DNA of 64,000 nt from Catonia carolina (GCA_035578175.1 JAQMRL010000006.1:27536393-27600392); one strand, 5' to 3'. Shown: positions 32,941 through 44,394, counted from the first letter of the stretch. The notes: a model not told the origin generated them from the sequence alone. Translations and numbers: made by a program.

Positions 32941-33828
32941 ACAGTAGACCTATGTTATTATTTATCATACCCAAATCCTGAACGATCCTAGGCTTAGGTA
33001 TTACAATATTTATTATTAATTCAAATGCACAGCCTTATGTTATTTTATACACATGTGATAATCCTAACTGTTAATAAATTATTTCGGATATTTAAAGTTT
33101 ATTTTTACATTTAAAATAAAACGAATTAATTAGACAATTTTTGACTGTTTATGGAAAGGTTTATGACTGTTTTAAGAAGTGCAATAATAATTATATTTAT
33201 GACAAAAATGGTGTAGAAGAAGAGTTAGATAATACAAAGGAGAAGGAAAAAAGGAATAAGAAAAATAAGATAAGAAGAATCGTTGACCAGCGGCTGTTGA
33301 AAGATAAGAGACAACCAGTTCCCACTTTGTTAAAGCCCTGTATTGCAATTTATTACAGTTGAATCCACTTTGATTCCATCTAAATTTGTTCATTCCACAT
33401 CTGGACCGCAAAAAAGAGCTAAAACACTACATAAATATGCACATTTTTTTGTTTCTTTTACAATTTTTTATTCAATCCACATGTCGTTTTTATATTAATT
33501 ACAATACACTGTACTTTAAAAATAATAAATTTTAACAAATGTCAATAAAGTAATACCCTAATAATTCTGTCAATAAGTAGGCCTAAAAAAATCGAAAAAT
33601 AAACATTTCAATATAAAGCTTTCCCGAATTAAAAACATATTAAATGCGTAAAACATGTTCGTATCTACTTCTTATTTTGGAAGTAGGCCTACTTATGCTG
33701 TCATAGATCTAATACGCAGTATTTTCTTTCATAACATAAATTAACAATCTTTCTTGAGTTATTTCAGGAAATGAACTAAATAAATAAATGTGTCTCTGAT
33801 AACTTATTTACCCATAACTAATATGTAA
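32941..33828. other. Unassigned intron
   Basis: No supported feature. ORFs at 33141-33362 and 33172-33411 overlap on opposite strands and look like composition artefacts. Confidence 0.5.
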
Positions 33829-34776
33829 AAATCTGGTGTGAAGCACTCACACAACTTTCTCTTGCCAAAGCAAATAATTAACAATAGGCTATAACCTAAC
33901 ATTAGTAATAAAACATTAGAAATGAACAAAATAACTAATCTGCAAACACATAACCTTATATTTTAATCATGAGTGAATGATGCAAAATGAAAATCAAACT
34001 CAATTATTTGGCTTAAAAATACGAAAAAGCACTCTTTCCCGTTAAACAAGGCTCTGTACAGAAAAATGCTCAAAATAAAATTAGTAGCCCTCTTCATTTC
34101 CTATAAATTTTGTTAGGTATAGGCTATAAACTTTTATCGTAAAATGCATACTAAGGCTGAAATATTTTTAAAAAAATTCAATTTTTTTTACACATTTTCG
34201 TGAAAAATCAGAAAATTGCTAATTACCGCTAAACTAAGCGTTATACAAAAAAATATTTGAAATAAAAGTTGTAGGTTGTATAAATCTCTACAAATTTTAT
34301 TATATTATACATTTTGAGCTAAAATGCATATTAGCCTAAAGCCGCTATCTTAAAAAAACAATTTTTTTACGAGAAACCAGCCTTCCCAAGAATTTCAGGA
34401 GACATGGCGCCTATCCTACCTTGTCGAGCATAAAAAATTCAGTGAGGTGAATTTTAAAAAAAAGTCGTTCGAGCCGTTTTTGAGAAAATCGCAAAAAACT
34501 TAAAAATGACACAAATAAACTACTACTTTCAGTCGACACATTTGGGTGCAAATATGTTCGTGTCGGGTCCGGTAATAGAATCTAACTTAAGTTTGAACTT
34601 TCAACTTTATACGATGTTTTGTTCTTGAGATATTCTGTTCAGACACACACAGCAATCGCTGAAAACATGATTTTGGTTTCAGGGGGTCTGAAAACGTGTC
34701 GATCCGGTGAAAAACCTATTTCGAAAAATCGTCATGAAAACAATACTTTCCTTCCTTTATATTCATATAGGCAAGA
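33829..34776 (+). repeat. Family B copy (B7), full length
   Basis: Runs from AAAATCTGGTGTGAAGCACT and CACACAACTTTCTCTTGCC to ATATAGGCAAGAGAAAGTAA, about 950 bp. The two ends carry the complementary CTTTCTCTTGCC / GGCAAGAGAAAG words. No coding capacity. The best reference copy for the family consensus together with B8. Confidence 0.9.
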
Positions 34777-35136
34777 GAAAGTAAAATAGAAGAGTAGCCT
34801 GTCAAAAACCTTTCTATATTAACCATATCAACAAAAGCCAAGATACTCACTGGCTGAAACGGTTGAAACATAGGATTTACCTTTACGATGTTATCATTTA
34901 ACTTTTTTACTTTCTTCAAATAATCATCGTTATCTCATAATCGACATCATTATCATCTCCATCATGGTCATCTTCATCTTCAGCTTTAACTACTTCATTT
35001 TTCAAGATTTAACGCACATTTCAAACTAAAGTTAAGTTTTATTTTTTGTTCACACCATTGAGTTTGTTTTATATTTTCATTCTAAGTACGTTAATATTCA
35101 AACGTTTATAATCGTTGTTTCAATTTTATAATAAAA

Positions 35137-35962
35137 AAATTTGGTGTGAAACACTCACACGATTTTCTCTTGCCAATGCAAATAATAAACAATATAAACT
35201 AATATTATCAATAAAACATTAGAAATAAACAAAAAAAACTTAATTTTAATCATGAGTGAAAGACGCAAAATAAAAATTAACCTCTTTTAATTTTCTATAA
35301 ATTTGATTACAGGCCTTTACTCTTTTGTCGTAAAATGCATACTAAGGCCGAAATCTTAAACAAAATCGATTTTTTACACGTTTTCGTGAGAAAACAAATC
35401 GCTAATTACCGCTAAACTAAGCGTTATAAAAAAATGTTTGAAATAAAAGTTGTAGGATTTTTAATTTTCTACAACTTTTATTATATAAATTTTTGCGCTA
35501 AAATACTTATTAAAGCCGAAATCTTAAAAAAACAATCTTTTTACGTGGAAACAGCCTCTCTAAAAGTCTCAGCAGACATGGCGCCTACCCTATCTTAAAG
35601 AGCATAAAAAATGTATTAAACCAGACGATTTTTAAAAAAAATCGTAGGGCCCATTTTTGAGAATATCGCAAAAAAGTCAAAAATTACACGAATAAACTAC
35701 TACTTCCGGTTGAGCGATTTTGATGAAAATGTTTGTGTCGGGTCCGGTAGTAGTATTTAACTTAAGTTTCAAGTTTCAAGTTCGTACGATGTTCAGTTCT
35801 TGAGATATTCTGTTTACACACATAGACCAATCGCTAAAAACATATTTTTCGCGTTCAGGGGTCTGAAAACGTGTAGATCCGGTGAAAACTTGATTTCGAA
35901 AAATCGACATGAAAACAATACTTTCCTTTCTATAGCCTATATTCATATAGGCAAGAGAAAAT
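35137..35962 (+). repeat. Family B copy (B8), full length
   Basis: Same layout and orientation as B7, from TTTGGTGTGAAACACTCACA to TATAGGCAAGAGAAAATAAA, with an internal deletion near the GAAAATCAACCTC block. Between B7 and B8 (34777-35136) there is only unassigned sequence with TCATCATC-type runs. Confidence 0.9.
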
Positions 35963-36261
35963 AAAAACAACTACTGCAAAAGAATTACTACACTATGTTA
36001 AAAAAATATTTAACAAAAGAAATTAAAATAATTTGAAAAATAAGCTACTTTTAAAAAAGACTAAAATTTAAGCCGTGTAATTTTTAATGCAAAAATTTAT
36101 AGTATCATAATATTTAATAAAATACTGTAGAAACACAAAAACGTATAGGGATATTCGAGGAAGCTTTATTGAACAGACTACTGGAAAATACCCTAATTAA
36201 ATCTACCCTAACTAGTTAACATTTAATTAATCTAGTTCATGGTTACTCTTGATTGTTTCAG

Positions 36262-36449
36262 AGCTGTACATGAATACCATCATCACCACCATCACAACAT
36301 GGCTGCTCAATATGGTAGTTTATTATTGCCACCTCCTGGCCGCCTCCCTCACCAATATCACCACGCCAAACCACCTCCGGATTGGAATCGCCCTCAGCAA
36401 CATGCACTAGATCCTGGTTCTTCGTATGCCTCCTATCCAACAATGCCTG
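36262..36449 (+). CDS. vg: Vestigial, downstream coding exon
   Basis: An exon of 188 bp whose first base completes the arginine codon split from 19239-19240. It encodes AVHEYHHHHHHNMAAQYGSL, LLPPPGRLPHQYHHAKPPPD and a stretch ending in SSYASYPTMPG (the Gly codon is split). AVHE(Y)...QYGSLLLPP corresponds to the AVHE...RYGPLLMP block that follows the histidine-rich block in VGLL2-type proteins. The His-rich stretch is a composition run and may vary in length. The acceptor is TGATTGTTTCAG; the donor is CCTG|GTAAGTACC, with outgoing phase 1, so a further exon starting with two bases must exist downstream. It acts in the nucleus as a Scalloped/TEAD cofactor (family knowledge). Confidence 0.88.
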
Positions 36450-36470
36450 GTAAGTACCATTTTGTTTCTA

Positions 36471-37254
36471 CCGGGTGATTTTTTAGTCCTGTTACCCAAT
36501 TGTTAATGTCTGGTAATTTTTTTCTAAGAAAGGGATATTTTGTTTTGTGACACAAAGTTGGTAGCCCTACTCAACCAGTATAGATATGACAGTTTGAGTT
36601 GATTCTCCTTGAGTTGCGTAAAATTTTGTGCTGTTTCCAGTTGTGTTACGAACAGAATGTCTTTTACCCTAGAACAACGGGTTTTCATTCTTGAACAATA
36701 TTTTGCTACAAAATCGTATGCGAGTGTAAAAGAATCATTTCAAATTAAATTTTTCGGTGTTCCTCCACTCTATTCTAGTCAATTTCTAGGCTAACTAACT
36801 GATTTTTAGAGGCAGGTATTGTTTGCAGCAGAAAACGTAGTGGTCGACCAACTCTCTTGACAGATGACGTTAAGAGAATGTGAAAACAAGATTGCTCAAT
36901 TCTCCATGGAAAAGTTTACAAAAACTTTCCTCGCATGTTTATTTGTCATGTTCGAGTGCTCAGAAAGCTGCTAAAAAATTGAAATTGTATCCGTATCACA
37001 TACGATTAGTTCTAGAGCTTCAGCCTCCAGATTTAAACAAGAGATTGTTTTAGGATAAAAGACATTCTGTTCGTAGCACGACCGGAAATGGCACAAAATT
37101 TTACACAGCTCAAGGAGAATCAACTCACACTGCCATATCCATACTGGTTGAGTAGGGCTACCAACTTAGTGTCACAAAACAAAATTTATTTTTTTTTAGA
37201 AAAATATTACCAGACATTAACACTTGGGTAACAGGACTAAAAAAATCACTCTGT
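36471..37254 (+). mobile_element. IS630-type transposon with ~205 bp TIRs, next to vg donor
   Basis: A 784 bp element with TA on each side (36469-36470, 37255-37256). The left end CCGGGTGATTTTTTAGTCCT and the complement of the right end CAGAGTGATTTTTTTAGTCC stay similar for about 205 bp, through GTTGGTAGCCCTACTCAACC and GTTGATTCTCCTTGAG to an ATGTCTTTTA present in both arms. The left arm begins a transposase N-terminus. It is deleted for the DDE region, so non-autonomous. It begins 21 bp after the first base of the vg donor GTAAGT. Confidence 0.92.
36657..37040 (+). pseudogene. DUF4817-like transposase N-terminal remnant
   Basis: Starts MSFTLEQRVFILEQYFATKS and YASVKESFQIKFFGVPP. After a break it continues CSRKRSGRPTLLTDDVKRM, and then AQKAAKKLKLYPYHIRLV with LELQPPD. 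These are consecutive blocks of the helix-turn-helix N-terminus of IS630-like insect transposases, in order, with frame changes between them. No catalytic domain follows. Another remnant of this protein type is at 57620-57897. Confidence 0.85.
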
Positions 37255-37256
37255 AT

Positions 37257-38263
37257 AGTCCATCTACTTTAAGAGTACTCCGCGCGAGGCAAGCGCCTAT
37301 AGGTTGTAAAAAAAAGTTTTAAACTAGTTGGCGCGTAGCTACTTCTCCGCCGGACAATATTATCTTGCATCCATCTATTACTATATCTTGGTTCCATCAT
37401 AAAAATATCTACATCCAGCTAAAATAAACATTATCCTTTAAGCGTTTTCAATTATACCGTTCTGATTACTTGTAATTATTGTAGTTTAATAAAAACTCCT
37501 TAATTAACTACTTTAACCATTACATTTAACAAAACAATTTTTTTCTACTTTTTAATGTTTACCGCTTTTATATTTCAAAAACTCAACACATTCACTTATC
37601 ACGCATGTTAACAAAACAGCTTTCAAAACTTTTCAACTTCAGTCTACGAAGAAAATCGAAACGAACCGATACAATTCCAAAATATGAATGATTAATCTAA
37701 AAATGAGTTAAACACGGGCTAGCGCAAACTGTTGTATTACACTAGTCTCAGACATTAATTATTTTAATGATATGAAAAACACAATTTGTAATGATAAACA
37801 AGAATCACTGGAATTGTTTACTCTCCCGTTATAATTCAAGTGCTTTAGTCTTATATTACTTGTGACCAAAAATAAAATAAAACTGAGTCTGTAATAAAAA
37901 CCTACTAGGGCCTAATCATAAATAATAATGTAATAATAGTAAATAATGTAACGAAATATAACAGTGTAAGAGTAACAATAGTACAATTTTAGTTATTAAT
38001 GGTAAACTAATGTTCAATTTATAAAACTTTTTCTAACAAATGAATTGAATGTGTTTTTATTATATTAACCCATTCATTCACCTTGGCTATATACATGTAC
38101 ATAAAATTTTACCTATTCTTATGCACTAAACTGCGCACATATCGCTTTGCGTAAAATTGGCCACATACATGAACAAATTCTTTAAGAGTCCAGCAAGTGC
38201 TGTAATCTATTAAGACTTTTTAAAAGTTTTAATAATAAAAAAAATAGTACTTTAAGGATATAT
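37257..38263. other. Unassigned intron
   Basis: No supported gene or repeat family; AT-rich. Confidence 0.5.
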
Positions 38264-38274
38264 AGTATATATGT

Positions 38275-38668
38275 CTGCCCAAAACAGACAGGTGGAGTGT
38301 CAAATTATTTACACTCAATCTGTTTGTTGCAGGGCTAAAATAAATAGTTCTGTTTCTTATCACATGGTCAGCCACTTGAATGACTGAATCATTTAAGAGC
38401 AGAAGAGGTAGAGGTGTAAAAGACACTAATCAGAGTTATCTTCTCTGAAAGTAATGAATTTCATTATACAGCCAGACCCTCTGGTGAATGAAGTGAAGGT
38501 GTCATTTGCAGAGTGGAAAATATGTGCTTTTCAGAGGGCCCGGCATGCTGATAAGCGTACTTTTCCACTCAGTGAGGAAGGCAATGGTAAACCACCTCAC
38601 TCCTCGTTTTACTTAGTAAAACCTCTACAGGTTCAAACCAGCCTTTTGGCTGATGACCTAAACAACAC
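38275..38668 (+). repeat. SINE-like family A copy (A7), full length, 11 bp TSD
   Basis: Bounded by perfect AGTATATATGT copies at 38264-38274 and 38669-38679. The 394 bp element contains an ORF (38454 on) whose protein is nearly identical to other copies (MNFIIQPDPLVNEVKVSFAE, EWKICAFQRARHADKRTFPL). It ends GCTGATGACCTAAACAACAC. Good reference copy. Confidence 0.95.
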
Positions 38669-38679
38669 AGTATATATGT

Positions 38680-39003
38680 ATATATTTTAATTCCTAGTAT
38701 GTGTACGTTGTAATCTGTTCAATTCAGAACAATAAGCAACCCCATGATCCAATCAGATGAGGATGATATGTATGACGTGTAAATGAGGTGTAGTCTTGTA
38801 CAGACCCAGGTCGACCACGCCTGAGAGAGTATGGTTAATTGAACCCCAACCATCAAAGTACACCGGTAACCACTGTCCAGCATTCAAATCCGTATAAAAG
38901 TTACTACCTTTACTAGGATTTGAACCAGGAACCTTCATCTCCGAAAATCAGCTGTTAAACAGCTGATTTTGGCGACGACTTTACCTCTAGACCAACCCGG
39001 TGG
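38680..39003 (-). repeat. tRNA-derived SINE, family C copy (C5), full length
   Basis: The best family C copy. On the minus strand it starts ACCCACCGGGTTGGTCTAGA (box-A-like TGGTCTAGAGG), then has the self-complementary AAATCAGCTGTTTAACAGCT, box-B-like GGTTCAAATCC, and the ACTTTGATGGTTGGGG to CATCCTCATCTGATTGG body, ending GTACACATACTAGGAATT. It lies directly against the right TSD of SINE A7. Confidence 0.9.
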
Positions 39004-39204
39004 GTAAGAATATTATTTTTTTTTTTAATTCGAAGATAAAAATTCGTGACTGAATGGGTTAAGCTTAGAGCGAATCAGTGTTGTATGGAATTTTGTTTTT
39101 GATCATGCTATGCGTATTTTTGATTAATACGCATGCTCACTTGTATTGCTGGTTGCCTGCGTCGCAGTAGCTCTTAGCGTAGACAGACTCTAGTTATTAT
39201 TATA

Positions 39205-39425
39205 CCGAGTGTCCCACAAGTAGCTCGACATACTTCTAAGGTTTATTCCTCTCATCAAAATAATGAAAATATTCATAAAAACATAGGCCTAAGTCCAAAA
39301 TCGCTTCATTAGCGAGTTACAGCTGGCGAAAATTTTCATCCGGGTTTCAGTTCCTCCGCAGAAATGCAGCCCTACAGAAATGTTTAGAGTGTTAATGAAG
39401 TTGTGAAACTAAGCAGATGTAATGT
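39205..39425 (+). mobile_element. IS630-type transposon left-end fragment
   Basis: Begins TACCGAGTGTCCCACAAGTA, close to the TACCGGGTGTCCCACAAAGA end of the element at 16930-17912. Continues with the non-coding leader pattern of such elements (GCTTCATTAGCGAGTTACAG). No matching right end or transposase was found, so it is truncated. Confidence 0.55.
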
Positions 39426-39441
39426 AAAATGAGTTGAAAAA

Positions 39442-40198
39442 TCTGGTGTAAAACACTCACACAACTTTCTCTTACAAATGCAAATACTGAACAATATAAT
39501 CTAACATTAGATACAAACAAAAAACTAACCTCAATAAACATAACCTTATTTTAATCATAAGTGAAAAACGCAAATTGAAAATCAACCTCAGTTTGGCTTA
39601 AAAATACCGAAAATCACTCTTTCACGCTAAACTAGGCTCTGTAGAGAAAAATGCTTTAATGAAAGTTGTAGATCTTTTAATTTCCTTTAAAATTGATTAT
39701 ATAGGCTACACTTTTGTCGTAAAATGCATACTAAGGCTGAAATCTTAAAAAAAATTCTTTTTTTTACAATTTTCGTGAAAATAAAACGGAAAATTGCTAA
39801 TTACCGCTAAACTCAGCGTTATACAAAAAAATGTTGGAAATAAAAGTTGTAGGATGTTACATTGTCTACATTTTTATTATATATATTTTTGCGCTCAAAT
39901 GCATAATAAAGCCGCAATCTGAACTACATCCGGTAGACCGATTTTGATGAAAATGTTTGTGTCGGGTCCGGCAGTGGTGTCTAACTTAGGTTTCAAGTTA
40001 CAAGTTACAAGTTCGTACGATGTTTCGTTCTTGAGATATTCTGTTCACACACAAACAGACACAGACCAATCGCTAAAAACATGTTTGTAGGGTTCAGGGG
40101 GTCTGAAAACGTGTAGATCCGGTGAAAGCTCGATTTCGAACAATCGTCATGAAAACAATACTTTCCTTCCTATATATTCATGTAGACAAGAGAAAGTA
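39442..40198 (+). repeat. Family B copy (B9)
   Basis: From AAATCTGGTGTAAAACACTC to GTAGACAAGAGAAAGTAAAA. It is about 200 bp shorter than B7, having lost the block between CGCAATCTGAACTAC and the GGTAGACCGATTTTGATGAA region. A hAT-like end (complement of CAGTTTGGGAACCATTGCTC, at 40393-40412) follows in 40200-40430. Confidence 0.85.
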
Positions 40199-40417
40199 AA
40201 AATTGAATAAAACAGGTCCCAGATCTTTAACTGGAGTAATTTTTGAGGTATCAAAATATATACCAATTTGGTCTCGAAAACTGTTTTTTTTAATAGTTTG
40301 AAGTACATTAACTTTGTTAAATGGGTAACAAATATGTAAACTTTTGGGATGATGTAAAACAGGCTAATAAAAACAAACACAAACTGCGCCCTCAGTTTGG
40401 GAACCATTGCTCTAAAA

Positions 40418-41056
40418 GTTCAAACCAGCCTTTCAGCTGATGACCCAAACAACAAACCTAAAATATGTTTCTATCAACTGAAACGCTTATTCGATTGACG
40501 TTCATACTAAACATTATTGCTGTTTAGGTCATCAGCCGAAAAGCTGGTTTGAACCTTTAGAGGTTTTACTAAGTAAAATGAGGTGATTTACCATGCCGAT
40601 GACCCAAACAACAAACCTAAAATATGTTTCTATCAACTGAAACGCTTATTCGATTGACGTTCATACTAAACATTATTGCTGTTTAGGTCATCAGCCGAAA
40701 AGCTGGTTTGAACCTTTAGAGGTTTTACTAAGTAAAATGAGGTGATTTACCATGCCTTCCTTATTGAGTTGAAAAGTATGCATATCACCATGCCAGGTTC
40801 TCTGTAAAGCACATTTTTTATACCCTGTTAATAACACCTTCACTTCATTTACCACTCTGGCTGTATAATGAAATTCATAACTTTCAAAGGAGATGACTTT
40901 GACCAGTGTCTTTTACACACCTCTATCTCTTCTGTTCTTAAATTATTCATTTTTGTAATTGGCTGGCCATGTGGTAAGAAACAAAACTTTTTTTGTAGTC
41001 TTGGAACTAACAGATTGAGTGCAAAAAAATTTAATACTCCATCTGTCTGTTATGAC
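40418..41056 (-). repeat. Family A copy (A8) with exact 159 bp tandem duplication
   Basis: A + strand 3' stub (40418-40457, CAAACCAGCCTTTCAGCTGA) is followed by a minus-strand copy. The segment 40439-40597 is repeated base for base at 40598-40756, including flank and the copy's 3' hairpin. The rest of the copy (40757-41056) is normal to its ATGGAGTATTAAATTTTTTT and GACAGATGG region. Confidence 0.92.
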
Positions 41057-41595
41057 CAAAAATTAAACATATCATAGGCCTATCAGTTATCGATTTACAA
41101 GACAGTTAGGCCTATAAGAATAATTTGGAGTTTAACTTACACTCACTTTCACACTTATACACTTTAGACGTATACAAGCGATACAAAAAATATTTTACGG
41201 GCGATAATGAAATGAGAGAATAAAGAAAAATAATTTTGTCGAAATGTTCGGGTGATATATTAATTAGTTAGGTTACGTTAATCAAGGATATGAACAGGAA
41301 TCAGTTAGTCAACTTTTAAAGAATTGAATAGGTAGCTATTTGATTTTATCACATCTTTATTGATATATTTTGCAATTATAAACAAATCAAAGGTCGAAAG
41401 ACAAGTAAGTCATCTTTAAGAAAGACTATGAAACCACTTTGGGTGTGTTATTTATTGAAGGCCTTGTTATTGCAACTTACAAACATAACATCTTATTTAG
41501 CTTCTGTCGTGAATTCTTATGTCAGCTGGGTGGAGCTGTTTAAGCTAATGTTTAATTCTTTCGGAAGACTGTTTTTTACTTTCTCTTGCCCTACC
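41057..41595. other. Unassigned intron
   Basis: The 110-codon ORF 41428-41760 crosses a reversed LINE tail and the start of a family B copy, so I reject it as a gene. Confidence 0.5.
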
Positions 41596-41740
41596 AGTAC
41601 GAATAGGTTAATAGAGAAGGAAAATATTGTTTTTTTTTCTTATTCTTCCTGTCATGGATTAGGCCTTCCGACCCGTTCTGACTTCTTTGCCCAACTTTTT
41701 CGTGGCTTATCTACATCACTTCTTCCATCAGGTACTTTAA
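41596..41740 (-). pseudogene. LINE 3' end fragment
   Basis: The minus strand reads DGRSDVDKPRKSWAKKSERV then GRPNP, the decayed form of EGRRDVGRPRKRW at the LINE C-terminus, and a GGAAGAATAAGAAAAAAAAA tail. Confidence 0.65.
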
Positions 41741-42570
41741 TAAACGTTAGAAATCATTAGAAATAAACAAAAAAATAACCTCAAAAACCACAATCTAATT
41801 TTAATCATGAGTGAATGACGCAAAATGAAAATCAACCTTAGTTTGGCTTAATAACACGGAAATCACTTTTTTTTAATCATTGATTTTATATCACTTTAAC
41901 TTAATTTTTTTAATCATGAGTGAATGACCTAAAATGAAAATCAACCTTAGTTTGCCTTAATAACATGGAAATCACTTTTTAGCGCTAAAGTAGGCTCTGT
42001 AGAGAAAAATGCTGGAAATGAAAGTTGTAGATCTTTTAATTTCCTAATTTGAGTAATAGCCTACATTTTTGTCGTAAAATGCATTCTAAGGCCGAAATCG
42101 TTAAAAATCCATTTTTGTTACAGATTTTCAAGAAAAAACCAGAAACTCGCTAATTTTGCAAAACTAAGCGTTATGCAAAGAAACGTTTGAAATAAAAGTT
42201 GTAGATTTTTAAATTGTGTACAACTATTATTAATAGGTAGGTCTACTCTTTTACCCAATCTTAAAAAATAACATTTTCTTCAACGAGAGAACAGCCTTTC
42301 CAAGAATTTCAGCAGACGTGGCGCGTACCCTATCTTGTAGAGCTTCAAAAATTCAGTAAATGAGCCGTTTTTGAAAAAATGGCAAAAATGTGAAAAATTA
42401 CACGAATAAACTACTTCCGGTTGACCGATTTTGATGAAAATGTTCGTGTCGGGTCCTCTAGTAGTATGTAACTTAAAAACGTTTATATCCAGTGAAACTT
42501 GATTTTGAAAAATCTACATGAAAACAATACTTTTCTTCCTATACAATCATACAGGCAAGTGAAAGTAGTT
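41741..42570 (+). repeat. Family B copy (B10) with internal duplication
   Basis: 5'-truncated (starts near AACGTTAGAAATCATTAGAA). The block AATCATGAGTGAATGACGCA to AACATGGAAATCACTTTTTA is present twice (41801-41870 and 41911-41975). The 3' end is ATACAGGCAAGTGAAAGTA. Confidence 0.85.
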
Positions 42571-43385
42571 GGCCTAAATTAAATCGTGTATAAAAATTGC
42601 AGAGGGAATTTTTAATTTCAAACAGGGAAATTGATTTAAAAATTTTAAAATACCCTTCAGCGGATAAAAGTTGCAATCTTCATAATTTGAAACAACTTTA
42701 ATAACTTGTAGGTACAATTTTTATGTTTATCTGCCCGGTAAGAAAGCAGAAGTTAAAAGATAAAGAAGTTCTATACATCCTTTCCATATTTAGATTACTT
42801 TATCAAATTCTCTGGTAATCTTGGGATAATAGAGTTATGGGCTACATCCAGATTTATAATTATTTCTTATTACTTTTATTGGAATTAATAACTATAAATC
42901 GTAAGTTAAAACACTTCGTAAGGCAACAGTTTCAAGCAATTGTCTTTGTATTTTTTTTTTATAAAATAGCTTATAGGTCTTCGGTTAATAGTTCTCAGAA
43001 TTGAAACGACTGGAAAACACAAGTTGTATTGTAAGGTGAATTAAGAAAGAAGTTGTTATAATATGGAGTTTACAGGAAATGTTGTTACCATAGCAACCGG
43101 TCTATTTCAAAAAAAAACAAAGAGGTTTTCTCCGTAAAGTTACCCTTAGTTATTTATTTGGTCTACTGTTAAGTTGTTTTAGTTAAAATATTCTATCATT
43201 ACTTATCGGTAAATATTTTCACGATGAAATAGTTCTTGTAAGTAACAATTTTTCCATTTTCCAAACAGAAAAATAATTTTTTGGTTGATAATCAAAGGTT
43301 TCTCTTAAAATTAAGTTAATTCTATAAATAAAACAGTATATATTTTTAGGATAAAATTTGGCGTAACTAATCCGAAATTCAACTT
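42571..43385. other. Unassigned intron
   Basis: No supported feature. Confidence 0.5.
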
Positions 43386-44100
43386 AACGCTTCGAAACCT
43401 TAGTTTCGACGTCATACCCATTTACCCATTTTTCGTTACCTGTTATGACGTTTGCAGGAATTTTGGATCAGTGTTAACTTTATTCAATAATTCTTAGGCG
43501 TTATCCACTCGACGTTCTTTTTGTTAAAAATTCAGTAATTTAGGAACGAACTGATTTGCTGCCACGTGTCATGCCCAAAACATCCATAAAACTGCTTCAC
43601 ATGATAAAAATGATATACCGACCTCTTCAACAACCTCTCTTAACCTATAGTGATTCTGCGATCTTTCAGAGTCATTTTTCTCACTTCTACTACGCTGTCG
43701 TTGGTTATTGATGTACTAGGGCATTCAGGGCAGTCATCATCTTCAACGTTTTCACGGCCATTTTTGAACCGTTTGTACCATTCGTAACTCTTGTTTTACT
43801 TATAGTAGATTCACCAAAACCACTATCATTTCAAATGTGGTAATACACATGATATCATTTTTCACACAAAATTTATTGCAAACTCTTTGATCCATTTTTT
43901 CGGAAGTAACAAATCGCCAAGCGAATGCAAACACGTATACTCTTTTCAACTACAAACAATAAACTGTGCATTCAAAATGGCTACAAAAATGAACATGTTA
44001 GAAACAGGTGTACCAACAAAGTAAAAGAAAACATTGGAAATCGGATTTGCAAAACCCGCGAAATTAAAATTTCCCGTTATTTTTTTTATCAAACCTCGTA
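43386..44100 (-). pseudogene. Mariner transposase, degenerate and 3'-truncated
   Basis: The minus strand opens at 44100 with a TIR-like TACGAGGTTTGATAAAAAAA and AACGGGAAATTTTAATTTCG. The coding part then reads FAWRFVTSEKMDQRVCNKFC, VKNDIMC, LREVVEEVGISFLSCEAVL, VAANQFVPKLLNF, RRVDNA and ELLNKVNTDPKFLQ, interrupted by stops. These are, in order, the helix-turn-helix and linker blocks (FVPKLLNFEQK..) of mariner (SETMAR-like) transposases. The sequence breaks off where the first catalytic block (V.TGDE.W.Y) should be; a decayed VTKNG is visible. Confidence 0.8.
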
Positions 44101-44109
44101 GACTATACA

Positions 44110-44325
44110 GTATATATTAATTCTGAAGTGTGTACGTTGCAATCTGTTCAATTCAGAACAATAAAAAATTCCATGACCCAATGAGATGAGGATGATGTGT
44201 ATGACGTGTAAATGAGGGGTGATTTTGCACAGACCCAGGCAGACCATTCCTGAGAGAGTATTGTTAATTGAACCCCAACCATCAATAAAAGTAACTGCAT
44301 TTACTAAGATTTGAACTGGAAACCT
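44110..44325 (-). repeat. Family C SINE, head-truncated
   Basis: Body and tail of family C (GTACGTTGCAATCTGTTCAA at one end, AACCCCAACCATCAATAAAA at the other) with a deletion of the GTACACCGGTAACC segment and only a decayed box-B-like part. Directly follows the mariner TIR. Confidence 0.75.
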
Positions 44326-44394
44326 TCGTAATTTAAAATAAAAATTTAAAAAATATGAAAAGATATTATTTAAAATATTTAGTCAGAATATTGT

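Larger units (their letters stand above)
19241..36261 (+). other. vg: 17.0 kb vestigial intron between the two exons
   Basis: The donor GTATGA at 19241 and the acceptor TGATTGTTTCAG ending at 36261 define a 17,021 bp intron splitting an arginine codon AG|A (phase 2). It carries family A and B repeats, a retroposed GC-rich insert, LINE pieces, a large AT palindrome, a mariner foldback and one well-preserved LINE in the same orientation as the gene. No conserved enhancer could be identified by eye. Confidence 0.85.

Noticed and set aside
36274..36298. His-codon run as a possible trinucleotide-repeat artefact
   Set aside because: It lies in frame within the vg exon, uses both CAT and CAC, and the flanking AVHEY and AAQYG blocks fit the family, so it is genuine coding sequence.
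41428..41760. 110-codon + ORF
   Set aside because: Runs through a reversed LINE 3' end and into family B; composition and mixed origin argue against a gene.
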